Assembly: GCA_033964015.1 (NCBI GenBank)
Contig: CM066917.1
Coordinates: 25,079,951 to 25,143,950 of the forward strand
Source: Scolanthus callimorphus
Taxonomy: Eukaryota > Cnidaria > Anthozoa > Actiniaria > Edwardsiidae
Direction of reading: 5' to 3'
DNA: 64,000 nucleotides
Positions within the stretch are counted from its first letter, which is position 1. Every line of letters starts with the position of its first letter. Below, in pieces: positions 22,872 through 35,041 of the stretch. The position numbers and the translations under genes were made by a program. The notes under the pieces were generated by a model, which was given only the letters and a program-made list of their open reading frames with translations, did no database searches and was not told where the DNA came from.

Positions 22872-23059
22872 TCTTCCATTCAAAATCAAAGAAACTTCCT
22901 TGAATTTCCGAAAAGCTGACTCATGCTTGCTTGCACGAGATTTTCTGTTTTGGTTTTGGTGCGAAGAGAGAGCCTGGGGCGAGTGATCTGCGCATGCGTA
23001 ATACGTCCCAGTGCTTTCTCATAGATAGCGTGAGATTGGGAACTAGTTTTGATTTCAAA
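22872..23059. promoter_or_regulatory. Short bidirectional promoter between the E4 chain and LYRM4
   Basis: Only 188 bp separate the two divergent start codons (22871 minus, 23060 plus). The interval has no TATA box. It holds a palindromic NRF-1-type site, TGCGCATGCGTA, at 22989-23000. A YY1-type core, AAAATGGCGGCG (23057-23068), overlaps the LYRM4 start codon. Both motifs are common in TATA-less promoters of mitochondrial genes. On the minus side two upstream ATGs (22924 and 22879) precede the signal-peptide ATG in other frames. The first opens a 13-codon uORF; the second overlaps the main start out of frame. They matter only if transcription starts upstream of them. Confidence 0.5.
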
Positions 23060-26000
23060 ATGGCGGCGAGGTCGAGGGTTTTACAACTTTACAAGCAAAT
23101 ATTACGAGAAGGGCAGAAGTTCTCAAGTTATAATTATAGGTGAGCTATGCATAGGTCTGGATGTGTGTTTTTTGGTTTTACGGGAAGGACGAAAACGAAA
23201 TGTCAATTTCACGTGCGTACCAATGTTACGTCATACCCGGGGGAGCTGCCTATAGGAAAACTGCTATTTCACCCCTTAGGGATAGCAAAGACAAGGCTAT
23301 ACTACATTCTAGTTAGTTGTCACTTCGTTCGTTCTAAACTAAAAGTGTAAATACTGAGTAAGTTTGTCAGATCAGGCTACCCTTGATAGAGGGGATTTCA
23401 GATGAGTCTTGGTGTATTTAGGGCCTGGGAGGGGAGTTCTTCACATGTCGACTTGATAGGGGTGCTCGTCCTATTTTTTAGGGGTCAAAATCGACTCTCA
23501 GGTATTTTTTAGGGGGTATCGGAGAAACATTGTGGCTTTCACTAATAAATGGTATTTTTTAGGGGGTATGCAAATGAATAAATGGTCACAAACCAAGCAA
23601 ACGTTTTCTGGCTTTCTTTATTTCATTTATAGCTCTAAAAACAAGGGATATGCTGGATGAGAAACAATAAACAATAACAAAAAAGTTTTATTGTTGGTAT
23701 TTTTTAGGGGTCATTTTGTTTTATAAGGTATTTTTTAGGGGGTGGATTTTTTATGTCCTGGTATTTTTTAGGGTATATTTTCCGATGTCCCGACGAGCAC
23801 CCCTATCACTCTTACTTGGGAGACCCCCCCCCCCCCCCCCCCCGGGATTTAGGGACTGTTCGTTAATTACGTCGCAGGGGGGGCTGGTGTTTTTTTCTGC
23901 TCGTAGGTTTTGTGAAAACTTACCCCCATACAAAAAAAGGAGTTTCAATTTCTACCCCCTTCGAAAAACGGCTATTTGAAATTTTACCCCCCTCCCCCCC
24001 TCCGTCTCCTATGGTTTAACAATATTGCCAGGTTACCTTTCTTTCTAAATGGCATCTAAACTAAGTAAGATTGTTGAAGAGGATGTACCAGTAGAACAAG
24101 CTCTAAACAGGCAAGAAAAGAGAGGAGAAGTTTGACAGAAATCTTTGGTAGGAAATCTTTAGTTGGCTCAGGACAGATTTATACAGTGCTCTCAATCCTT
24201 GTCTGTTGAAAATTTGCATGACACTGAAATGGACCCCCCAAAAGTTTCGTGTGTTCTAAAAATTTACCCCCAAATTTTTCGACGTTCTGCAAAATTTAAT
24301 TCAGAACAAAATTTCAGGTTTGTTCTACTCTAGAGGAGACTAAACAGCAAATTAAAAAGCTTCTCATTTGTCATAGGATGTATGCTGTAAGGAAAACCAA
24401 GGACACATTTAGATCAAATAAAAATGTTACAGATGAAGAAATAATAAGAACATTAATAGCTGAAGCAGAAAGTAATTTACAGATGATTAGAAGACAGGTA
24501 AGTTTCATCATGTTCTATTTTAAATATTTATTTGTCATGAATATATTGTCAGGGCATCTGGGGAAGTGTGGTAAAAAAACGGCAAAAAAGTGCGGAAAAG
24601 TGCGGTATTTTTTAGAAAAAAGTGTGGAAAAAAGTGTGGTAAAAGGGTCAAAAGTGCGGAAAAGTGTGGTAAGTTATTTTCTTTAATTTGTAGTTTGCGC
24701 TTTTGGGGGATCATAACGAGTCATTTCTGTTGATTTTCTATTTGTTTTGTCATTTTTAAACGTAATTTAGTTGAAATTGAGAAACAGCTGTTTTTGTATT
24801 TTGTGTAATGCTGCTATGATCCTGACCAGGCCTGTAATTCAGCCGCTGCTGCAAAAGGTTATAATAAACTACATATCTATCTATCTATCTATCTATCAGC
24901 TAACTTATAAAACTTCGCATGTTCAATAGTTTAGGTCAAGAACAATGGAAAAATGCAAAAAAAGAAGGGCTCACCATGCGTGCTTGCGCGCCATGAGCCA
25001 TTGAAAACTCGATCCCCACAAAATCACTGCAATAATAAACGGTCTAAAGTACTCCAAAATAAAATAAAAAACACTGTTTTGTCATCTCCATCTACGGTAA
25101 ATGGCTCCGGCAGTTTCGTAGGATATTTACGGCTTTTAAGTACAAATAAACAAACTTCTAACATCCAACGTTTTTCGTTCTCCTGTAACGCGCATTTGTA
25201 TTTACCCATTTCTTACAAGATCAGCTATTGGCTTATTTCCATCCAATTGCAGATCTCCTAATTGATGGTTTCTTGTACTCATGTTCAAACGGTCTGTAGT
25301 GGAACGCCTGGTATTTTTTTCATTCGGTGGCGATCGTATTGGAAGAAAATGGTAGAGTTTTCAAGGTTTTTACGCTTAATACTTCAACATCGACATAATA
25401 AACTAGGTTTTGACCTGCAAATCTTTGAAATAACCGTGTTTAGAAGGGTTTTTTCACACAATTTTTAGTCATTTTCTTAAAAAGTGCGGAAAAGTGCAAA
25501 GAAAGTGTGAAAGTGCGGTTTAGTGCGATTTTTGGGCAAAAGTGCGGAATCGCACTGCCGCACTTCCCCAGATGCCCTGTATTGTGTTCATGAAGCCCAT
25601 GCGTGGGAAAATATATTGCATTTTATTATTTTCCTTACTGTGAATGAGGTCTGAACTGCTCTGTTGAAAATCCCACTTTCATAATGCCCTACTATAGGGT
25701 GGCCAAAAAAACAAAAATGGATAGGACGTGACAACCACTAGTAAAAAATTGCCAGTACAGACTTCTCCGTGCAATGTAGTTGCACGAGTGGCATATTCGA
25801 TGCGTCAGCTTGGATTAAGCTGTAGATGAAAAACATGTTGTAAAATGACAATACAGTGCACTTATGTTGGATAATATTAATTTTAAAAATATCAGGTTAT
25901 TGCTTAATATTTATTTTGGTAACCATCAATATTATTGGGGAAGCCAGTACCCCCATCCCCCCCCCCCCACTGCCTCTGAACAATGTTACCCTTATCCATT

Positions 26001-26122
26001 CCCCTAAGACCAAAATTGTAACTACTGATGTTCTTACCTATTAATTTTGGCGGATTTTGTTCCAGGCTCTTCTTAGCCAGATGTATGGCCATGGAAAACT
26101 GATAATTGAAAGCAAGCAATAA
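23060..26122 (+). CDS. LYRM4: LYRM4 / ISD11, mitochondrial Fe-S cluster assembly factor, complete
   Basis: Three exons: 23060-23139, 24377-24497 and 26066-26122, giving 85 residues (human about 91). LYRM4 is the small adaptor that stabilises the cysteine desulfurase NFS1, with acyl carrier protein, in the mitochondrial matrix. Diagnostic stretches are KFSSYNYRMYAVRKTKDTFR (human [20 protein letters not shown]), NKNVTDEEI, IRRQ at the end of exon 2, and QMYGHGKLIIE in the last exon. The exon 1/2 junction splits the arginine of NYR and the second junction is phase 0. One oddity is that the family's LYR tripeptide reads LYK here (VLQLYKQIL). Intron 1 contains the G-run element 23424-23846; intron 2 contains the inverted-repeat element 24550-25579. 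Confidence 0.95.
23424..23846. mobile_element. G-run inverted-repeat element A (hAT-like, 8-bp TSD)
   Basis: Flanked by ATTTAGGG at 23416-23423 and 23847-23854. The ends are CCTGGGAGGGG and a C-run followed by GGG. Both sides also carry an inverted GGGGTGCTCGTC segment. The interior repeats a GGTATTTTTTAGGGGGTAT unit. It lies in LYRM4 intron 1. Confidence 0.75.
24550..25579. mobile_element. 1.03-kb inverted-repeat element in LYRM4 intron 2
   Basis: The terminal repeats begin CAGGGCATCTGGGGAAGTG on both sides, and TATTGT occurs at both flanks. Just inside the ends are arrays of AAAGTGCGG/AAAGTGTGG units (24570-24670 and 25480-25555). The CAGGG terminus suggests a hAT-like non-autonomous element. 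An (ATCT)n microsatellite sits inside at about 24874-24898. Confidence 0.65.
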
Positions 26123-26350
26123 CAGAACACACTTGTAATATTGGACTGTATATATTATTAGGGACTTTATTGATGTTGGCCTTCTCCCCTTTTGTGGTAC
26201 AAGATGACGCAAGTATTTATATTTACAGCATTGGGTTTTATTGTTGCTTATGAAACAATGAAAACTCATAGTCTCCATTACAACCATTACTGCTGTTCAA
26301 ACATAGAATCTTTATGTGGAAATACTTGTTAAGTTAACAATATTTGTTTA

Positions 26351-26839
26351 TACAATAAAAACCCACATAAAAGAACAAGTGGATTAAGAACACTCATGCT
26401 GAAATTTGGTCAAAAAGGTACCTTATACATAAGAACACAAACAGCCTGAAAATATTAAAATTGTTCTTGTATACAAAAATGCCTGCCAGGTACATTAGAA
26501 TACAGTAACCTAAAGTGGTAGAGTACCAAGTAGATTAATACAATGTGCTAGACCATTGCACACAATGTTCAACAGCAGGTACTCTATGGGGATTTCCAGG
26601 GTACATTAAGCAATTATTTTTGGACTTGACTATAAATTGTTGCTACTAAATACTGTTACCTTCTGTCAATCACATTCAATCTGTATTTGACTGCTGGTAG
26701 TGTATGCAGTATTTTGACCAATTTTAAGAACACCTTAAGAACATTTTCAGGCTGTTTTTGCAGAAAACATCAAATGTACAAGAACAAAATCAGCCTGAAT
26801 CCCCAAAACACCTGTTCTTTTATGCGGGTTTTTACTGTA
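26351..26839. mobile_element. TA-flanked MITE downstream of LYRM4
   Basis: The ends TACAATAAAAACCCACATAA and TACAGTAAAAACCCGCATAA are inverted and both continue AAGAACA. Inner segments AACAGCCTGAAAAT and ATTTTCAGGCTGTT are also inverted. The left end places an AATAAA about 230 bp after the LYRM4 stop. Confidence 0.65.
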
Positions 26840-26956
26840 TGATCATCTGGCTGGATGATCCTGAGAATGACTGTTTGATATCAGTGGTATACGCAGCTTA
26901 TAGGCCTGAAGACAACACTGTAAATCTTTTGGGGACTTTGGTACTAGTGCTATACT

Positions 26957-27189
26957 CAGGGGCAGATCCAGGAATTTTAAAATGAAAACATGGGACGAAA
27001 ATTTGCGAATTTCCTTCAGCAAATACAGTAAATGTATGGAAAAATCTCCTCAAAAGGGGGTGGCCCCTGCCCCTCCTCCCTTAGCACTGCCCTTGGTACA
27101 TCTTTCATGAGCTCCTTGACATGTAGATTTGAAACATGTGCACCCGAGGCTGTGCCTGAAACTTTTTTAAAATCCTGCGTACGCCCCTG
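26957..27189. mobile_element. CAGGGGC-ended inverted-repeat element
   Basis: The left end CAGGGGCAGATCCAGGAATT and the right end CAGGGGCGTACGCAGGATTT (inverted) both run into AAAA. It is the same terminal style as 15048-15260. Intergenic. Confidence 0.5.
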
Positions 27190-28099
27190 GTTGCAAAAAT
27201 AAAATTCATTCCAAGATGAATGGGATTCACTATTTGACTTCTTGCACCATCATGGTTTACATATGATAATGTGCAGTCAATCTATGTTTATGCAGTAAAA
27301 GAACTTAAAACAGCAGGTCAAAGTCTTAAAAAGCTATGTGTCCAGGGGGTCGATTTCCTTTCCTGGCTGTTGCAGATTCTCTCCTGTGTTTCACGTCTTT
27401 CGGATGAGAAAATTAATCGAGGTTTCGTCTCTAGCTGGAATTTCCCTGTTGAAGGCGCTCCATGGGAGAGAGGTAAACATCAGAGGGATTTGGAAAACGA
27501 AAACCAGAAACCAGTAGGCCTGTGTTTCGCTGGACTGACTATTGACGAAAAAGGATCTCTGCTAGCAGGATACATAGACCGCCGTTAACAGGGAAATTTT
27601 TATTTCATTTTATGTATTTTTTTTTTTACCAGAAACTTCTGCTTCGTGTTCGTGCGGGCAGTTTTTTTTTTCTCCTATAGAAAGATGAAAGGGGAAGTTG
27701 ATCTGTTTTAATTAAGCATTATATAAAGCCAGGAGATGGAGTTATCACTTAGCGCGGCAATACAAATATACCTTTGAACAATACATCCAGACAAAACTAT
27801 GATAAACGCTGTTGCGTAAGGCAGTTTTTTGATGAATTACGTCAAATTCGCACTTTTGCATCGCATCCTGGATTTCTTTTCGACTGACTTCCTTTTGATA
27901 TGTCTGATATCTCAGATGTCTCTTCCTTTGGTTTCCGTTTGTTTGCAAGCCACTGGTGTTGTCAAGAGGATTACTTTACTCGGCGCTTTCAAGTTTTCCG
28001 AATCACGTTTTCACGTAGCCTTAATTTCAGACGTCTTTTCCCTCGTAAAAAAAATGCGTCTCGTATTTTTTTACGATGTGAAAGATTTAGGCTAATTTT

Positions 28100-28410
28100 C
28101 ACGCAGAAAATCAACCATTTACAGAAATACTCTTGTCTGGCTAAATTTAACAAAAATATATATTCTTAATTCCATGTTTATGTATTTTTTCTGAATAAAA
28201 TATATAAACAGATTACATTATCAGTTTACACTAGGATACGCGAGGCTTTCTTGTCATTTTACTGGTCGACCTTTTTTCTTAAACACGCAGGAAATCAACA
28301 ATTTACATTAAAACACTCTTTTCTGGCTGAAGTAAATAATTGTTTTATTCTGAATAAAAATTCATAAGACAGATTACATTACCATTAACAAGGATACGTG
28401 AGGCTTTTTC
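28100..28410. repeat. Diverged direct duplication of about 180 bp
   Basis: The segment from GAAAATCAACCATTTACAG to AGGATACGCGAGGCTTTC (28105-28250) recurs in diverged form at about 28288-28410. Apart from this and a 45-bp direct repeat shared by 27467-27515 and 29847-29893, I see no gene or element in 27190-30959. Confidence 0.5.
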
Positions 28411-30959
28411 GTTTTATTGGATCTGTTCCGCTTTCAGTTCAGCGAAAGTTTGCGTGACGCATTCCACGCTCCCCATTGGCTAATATGCCCTCAAGGTCAA
28501 CGAACGCGGAAGTAGGAACATTCCTTTTTATAAACCCAATATTTTCTAAATTGCTAAACAATAGAAACATTTCGAGCATACAGTCCAAAAATACCTAGTT
28601 CGTTTTCTAATGAGCTCAAAGAACTCCTGTAAGATACCGAATGTTTTACTTCCGGCTGATAGGCCATGAATCAGGCGTCTTACAACATCCTGTGTCCCGC
28701 AAAACAGTTCACCCCAGATGCAACTGATTAGTCCTACTTAAAATCAGACTGAAATGGCAACGAATTCACAGCCAAATTGTCTAAGTCGCTGGTCGAATCT
28801 GGATAGCTCGTAAAGTATTCTGCAATGCCCACAACCTACGCTCTGCTTTGTGTGTTTTCCGTTACGATCAATTGTAGCGTCGGGGCTTATTTTTTCGTAA
28901 CACCGATACTGGAGGCTTGCATAAAAGGATCTCGGCGTTCTTTTTGCCAAAAGCTTCTCAAGTTATACGAAGAAAAACCGGACATCGCTCGTAAATTGTA
29001 AGTGCATATTTCTATATTATTTTTATCTCCATTTCTGTGTGTTCAAATTTTCTTTCAATTTTAGTGTTATAAGGGTTTTCAGTTTGGGGATGGATGCATG
29101 TCTGTGTAGTAAACACAGGAACAATTTTTGAATTATTAGTTTCTAAAAGACCAGTAATCAGACATATCTTGCCTATTTTGCAAAAAATGTACATATATCA
29201 GCTCTGAAATAGTTTCGCGCTTCATTTCCTTCCATTTATGATGCTATAGTTAAAGTAGTGAAAAGTGTTGAATTTTACCGCGTTTTTGGTGCGTTAAGTT
29301 AATGCACCTTAATGTAACACAAATAACTTAGAATAGAGAGGAAATGTTGCCATTTCATGACATGATTATTCGAATCCAAAGCGGACGTACATATAATTGT
29401 CAACGCGCATCCGGTCTTGAATTAAAAATTTATGAAATTATGTTGTTTCACAATGAATCAATTTTTATAACCACTACTCACTTGAGCTTAGCTGAGTCAA
29501 AGTTCTAGAGTTGAATGTGACTGCTTTCCCGAAATGAATGTTCTGAGCATGTTACTGAAATGTTGCAAGACTACGGTTAAAAAATCAAACGAGGAAGTAC
29601 TAACTGAATTGAGGGGAACTAGTCGCTGACAACCAGACTTGACACGGCTACGATCTCGGGTCGTCTTATAGACTTTCCATTAGCTCTGTCTGAAAGACGC
29701 CAATCACTCAAATTCTTCACAGCAGGCCGCCAAAGAGATCTAGGCTGGGGCTTTTATAACTGTTAGTCATCGAAAGAAAGAACAGTTTTCTATATTCTAA
29801 TCTCATTTTATGAAAGTCGAAATATGCAAAGTGAACCGCGGAAAGGAGAGGTAAACATCCGAGGGATTTTGAAAACGAAAACAGAAACCGATAAATATGA
29901 AAAACATGGGAAACTCTACTGTGCCCATTTACAGCATATTACACTTCATTACGCTCCATTTCCTTTGTTGCTTTGTATTTTTTTGTTTATTACTTCCACC
30001 TTTGGCCGGCGGCGCTTATTGAAGCTTGTACAAAAATGTATTCATATCGTGTTTTAACTCATTTTCAATACTTTGTAGTATAATAATAGGCGCGCTTTCT
30101 CCGCTTTGTCGACGACGCGTGCAAGTAACGCTGGTTTTTGCTTAGATCTCTTTATTATTTTTCACGAGTTTTGTCGCTTGAGGCCATGCCTACATCACTT
30201 ACTTAAACATAATAAGCGGATTCTAGAATATGGTAATGAAAAAATATAACTGTTAGTACGTGGTATAGAAAAATACGTACAGGCAATGGGTTGACGTAAT
30301 GCATAGGCACACATGCGGTTGATCACTGATCCTCAGGCGGAATTGGATTTAAAGAAGAGTTTATCATGCATTCTTATATGTAACGAATCACGCAATACTC
30401 TCGTTTAGAATCGGCTTCCACCTTGGGTGAAAGGGGCGAAAATGTTATTTTTTGCTACAGTAAATGTATGAAAACGTTCATGACTTTTTTTGAAAATGGC
30501 TTACGGCCTCAACGTTTCTATGATGCGCAGTTCGCAAGGTGCGCACACGGCTTCCTCGTGCCATGTTGCTTTAGTTGTGTAGAAAATATATATGAAAGAT
30601 AGAATCAACATCCGAGAAGATAATAGTGTGCGACTGCGTAGCACAGCTTTTAACAAGTATATCAGTCAGGTCAGCCAGGATTCTCACGCCTGAGGTACTA
30701 GTCTTATTCGCCGAACAACCGTAAAAAGTGGTACTTTCGAAAAAATACAATATTTCGGACATGATTTACAGGCCCCGAAAGTGAAAATTTTCTCCTCAGA
30801 TGGTACGTAGGTAGTGTTTCAAATAAAACCGATTTTAGTGTGCGACACGTCACTATTTTTTTTTAGAGAAAAGCGAATATATTTCGATGCCTGAGATCTC
30901 AAGGAAGTCAAGATCCTTTGTTCTGTAACTCGCTTTCTGATTGGCTAACTTCTTACAAA

Positions 30960-32509
30960 ATGGCCCGGTTGACGTGAGTCGCACAGTAAACCATCCACGT
31001 TTTTCCTCTGCGGTCTAAGTTTCAGAGGTAAGTTTCCAACCAACAATTACGACTCCTAAATTACGGTGACGAGCCGAGACTGGCGTCGCGCGAAATCTTT
31101 CAAAGAAAATAATAACAGCGATAAGCTGATTGCCGAATAACTGAATAACGAATAAGAAATCAAATTTACAAGGATGGATCAAATCAAATAACAAGTGTCC
31201 TTGACATTGATCTTAATGAAGGCTTCACAAAGCTTTCATCAGATAACCATCGATCAAAATTTATGTTCAAGCATCTAGTGCTACCAAATGCACTACTCAA
31301 ATTCGGATGTGTAGTTATTGGGGGCATGTTCGCCAAGTTTGTGGTTGGTATGAGCAGTGACGCAGCGCGCAAACCATGCCCCCCCGTTTCGCTGAAAAAG
31401 CCCTGGAAATCCAGTATGGGTAAAACATGATTTCCAGGGTGGCCATGAGACTGTTATTCCAGGGTGGGTCAGTAGGGAGAGCCTAAAATTTTCAGGGTGG
31501 GCAGCTGAACCTAGGTTACTCAGCAGGGGGTGCAGATTATTTTTTGCGACTGTCCCTTCTGGTTGGTCGTTAATATGTTAACGCTTTCTTTTCTGCGTTT
31601 AGTTGCAGGGACGAACTCTTTTCGGCAATCCTATTTGTCTACGGCCTTTACCTCTTAGCCTCGGCCGACGTGTTGAACAAACCTTTTGTGGATACCCCTC
31701 AGTCAGTCCTCGTAGCACTCGCAATCGATGTGGGACACTACACTTACAAAACTTTTCAAGACTGCATACTTCACAGAAAAATCCCTTTATTCAAGATCAA
31801 TCTGTTACACCATATAGTCACCATCGCCACGTATATCGTGTTTATTTACTACAGGCAGAATGCAATATCGGGAGTTATTGGACTTCTCTTTGAAGGGAGT
31901 GTTATATTCCTCGATTTGGTTATGTTTTTACGAGGGTTGGGCGTACGCAAGAATGATTACGCCTACATCTGTCTTGTATTTACAAGTTTTTTGTTCACAG
32001 TGGTGTTCAGAGCAATCGCTCCTATATTGCTATTAATCACAGCACTTTTAAGATACAACCCCCTTTTGATGGACTATTTTCCTTTAGGGATCTTTTTCAT
32101 GAACATAGTGTTCTTCTCCATGGTAAATGGATGGCTAGCGAAGAGCTCGTTTGAGAGTCTAAGACGTAGGATTTTTTCGCGGAGAATAATTAATGAGCTC
32201 GCCCGAGCCCGCGGGATTGGCGGGGTTGAACTCGACCTAGAAGGAAGCCTTGTAGGAATGGAACTCAACAACATGGCGGACAACCAAAGGACATCTGCTA
32301 GGCAACCACTGACAATGGTGATTCCAGCCAATGAGAGCTTTCGCCTGGCTCCGCCGGTGTCTAATGTTAACATGGACAGTAACAGTAGTGTTTTGTCTAA
32401 TCTGACAATATCTAAACATGAGCGAACACTACCACGGTTTAACATGATTGTGAATGACTCGTCTTCTACAACTGATACTGAGCTTACATCAGGAGCAAGC
32501 TTTGTGTAA
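30960..32509 (+). CDS. TLC (TRAM-LAG1-CLN8)-type multipass membrane protein
   Basis: The main exon, 31609-32509, is open for 299 residues before the stop. It has about six hydrophobic segments and a NLLHHIVTIATYIVF motif, whose LHH followed by T is typical of TLC domains (ER or plasma-membrane lipid-related proteins). The tail after SMVNGWLAKSSF is hydrophilic, Ser/Thr/Asn-rich and probably cytosolic. Upstream, a 14-nt exon at 30960-30973 (MARL plus two bases, then gtgagt) joins in phase 2 at the ttgcag acceptor before 31609. It lies just downstream of a CCAAT box (30939-30945). That tiny first exon is inference; an internal ATG at 31670 would still encode most of the domain but would lose the first hydrophobic segment. 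I cannot say which TLCD, CLN8 or ceramide-synthase-like subfamily it belongs to. Confidence 0.65.
31173..31430 (+). other. Open stretch with one hydrophobic segment upstream of the TLC exon
   Basis: An 85-codon open frame contains a hydrophobic segment (LLKFGCVVIGGMFAKFVVG) preceded by HLVLPNA. It might be an extra 5' exon of the TLC gene. However, its best donor (gtatga near 31345) is phase 1, which does not match the phase-2 acceptor at 31609, and there is no pyrimidine tract before it. It is recorded as possible coding sequence only. Confidence 0.2.
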
Positions 32510-33393
32510 AATAAGAAATAACGTTGATCATATGCGACATTAGAACTGGCAATTGAAAGCATTAACTACACTACAGAATCTAGCATATAAGCTTTATAAC
32601 CGATCAAAGAGTACAGTGCCCAGAGTAAGCATTAGTTATAGCGTCAGAAAAGTGTCTATTTTTGGAAACAAATTTTCCCATTGAACAGAAACTTGCAGTT
32701 AACCAACTTGTAGGGTTCTGCTATAGGTAATAGAAGTACCTGCAAGCCACACGAGTGAAAATTAATGCAAAATAAACACACTGAAAAAAGAAGATAAATA
32801 ATAGACACTTTTTTGGCGCTGATGGGGTGAGTAGGATGTCCAAATAGGATGCTCTCGTGTCCAAATACAAAGTTTATTTGCATTCATACCGAGAAAAACA
32901 AAATGGCAACCAAGAGAGCGATGTTTCTCGAGTATCTGCACGTTTTGGCGAATTTTCCAGTTACATTCCCTAAGATATGAGGAAAAATACTTACAGACCT
33001 TCCAAATAAGGTAAGGGGATTTCCCAATAAGGACGTTTTGCAACGTCGGCAGTTCTATTCGACAGTTTTCGGCGAAATATTCTTGATATGTCCCCTTAAA
33101 AGCGTCCAGGAGTAATCATGCAATCATATCACTCCAATCCATGTTGGTTCACTCGCGCATGTCATTTAGATAATGAACCTAGTATTTGGACATGAGAGCC
33201 TCCTATGTGGACATGAGCGACACCGCGGCAGTTCACATGCGCTAAAGATTCACTGGCATGTGACATGAAAACAATTGAAAAAAATCTATATAACAACAAC
33301 GAACGATAAATTTTGACTTTAAACCATAATTTTCGCCTTGGGTGCAAGCCTTAAAGTGCGAGGTGCAAAAGTTCAGAGAAAGATATAGAGGAT

Positions 33394-33700
33394 ATTACAT
33401 GACCGCGCGGAGATACGAATTTTATCTTCGAGTGTTTAAAATTTATCTCACGAGTGAGCGTAGCGAACGAGTGAGATAAATTTTTAACACGAGAAGATAA
33501 AATTCGTATCTCCAAGCGGTCATGTAATGTTCTGTTTATTATATAAACATCAATGAAATACCAAATTCAAAATTTACTTGAGTTAAGCCTAAAAATCGAG
33601 CATTGAGCAAAGGCAAGTGTGATATTTTCACGTGTGAAGATATCAAGTTTTCGCGCGGGAGATCACCCGGTATTTCATTGGTGTTTATATAATAAATATT
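33394..33700. repeat. Two adjacent palindromes
   Basis: 33394-33528 is a near-perfect palindrome (ATTACATGACCGC to GCGGTCATGTAAT, centre GTGAGCGTAGCGAACGAGTG). 33531-33700 has inverted ends around TATATAAACATCAATGAAAT. It lies downstream of the TLC gene. Confidence 0.75.
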
Positions 33701-33961
33701 CATATTCTAGCTGCTCTGCAATTTTTGGCCTTAAGTTTAGTGTCTGGAGCTTAAGTTTTCCAAATTTCCAATAGAGCACGAGATATATTTTTTTACGTAG
33801 ATTATTTGTTTTCTTTTCATTTCACTTCACAGGAAGTGAATCTTTAGCGCATGGCAAATGCGTTTTGCCGCGGTCCTCATGAGAGCATCGTATTTGGACA
33901 TCCTTATATGGAGGTCGTACGACGGAGATGGGGACAATACTATTACAATATTCTTACTCTT

Positions 33962-34195
33962 AGAATGGATTTCAGATGAGCGTGGAAAACGCACAAGTAT
34001 ACAAATAGCCAATCAGAAACGAAACACATTTAAAAACTGACCAATCAGAGGACAAGTACGTACGTTTAGTTGCATTTTCCCCCTTCTGATTGGCTGACTA
34101 CACAAAGACTCAAGGCCTCAACCAATAGGAACGCGTAGAAAATGCAAGCCTGATTTTCTTTCGCCGGTCATCTGAAATCCGCTCTAGCAACAGAC
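33962..34195. mobile_element. AGAGCGGATTTCAGATGA MITE, copy B
   Basis: AGAATGGATTTCAGATGAGC at the left and AGAGCGGATTTCAGATGACC at the right, inverted. Intergenic between the TLC gene and TMEM208. Confidence 0.55.
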
Positions 34196-34888
34196 TATAC
34201 CTGTAAAAAATGAATCAACGCCCTTCCCAGCAGATGCTTGCTCTAAGATAAGCCTGAGAGATCTATATAAATTATGTTGGAGGAACACAAAAAATAAATT
34301 TAATATATATTTAAATCTCAAGTCTAGGTGTGCACTTTTCAAGCATGTGGCCATCTGGCATGATCTGGTAATGAGATTTCTGAGGATTCAAAGATTGGAA
34401 CATTTTTCATGTCGAATGTTTTTTGGGTCCTGTGGACTAATTACCAAACAAACTCAGTGAAAGCGAATTGTAGCCCAATTATACAAATGAAGGATTGACA
34501 GTTATCTAATTGTAGCTTGAAACGAGCATAATGACTGGGATCCAGGCCTCTCTGGACAACATTTTTGCTCTGGGACAAAAAACTCTGACGACTCCAACTT
34601 GGTAACCTCATTCCTCTATCTACATAGCGATTGCTAATAAATTAATTCATTATTGTGTCAATAAAATGGATGCATGCTCTTTATAGTGAGCTGAATTGCT
34701 GACTCAAGCAATTTATATCGTCATGTCTCGATGGGATTTTCATGTTCAGAATCACTCAACATGTTGGTTACCTTGCAAGTACTAGTTTGCTTGTAGGTTC
34801 AACATTTCCTTTTCAGTGATTTTTAGAATAGATTGTAAGATTACAATGTTAGAATTCACATGACTATAGTGAAACCAATCACAAAGTA

Positions 34889-34988
34889 TAGAGCGGACTT
34901 CAGATGACTGTCAGGAGTAATTCGCAATTACTTTGTAATCACTCCTATAGATTTTACTCAGAATTAGTGTCATATGAAATCCACTCTA
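34889..34988. mobile_element. AGAGCGGATTTCAGATGA MITE, copy C
   Basis: AGAGCGGACTTCAGATGACT and AGAGTGGATTTCATATGACA, inverted. A lone right-end fragment is also at about 35465-35512. Confidence 0.55.
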
Positions 34989-35041
34989 ACACCAACTCCA
35001 GACTATAGGAGTGATTCAGTGGTGTAGCCAGAATTGTGTCA

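Noticed and set aside
22576..22986. 136-codon plus-strand open frame upstream of LYRM4
   Set aside because: It overlaps the E4 first exon antisense and the shared promoter; no recognisable family.
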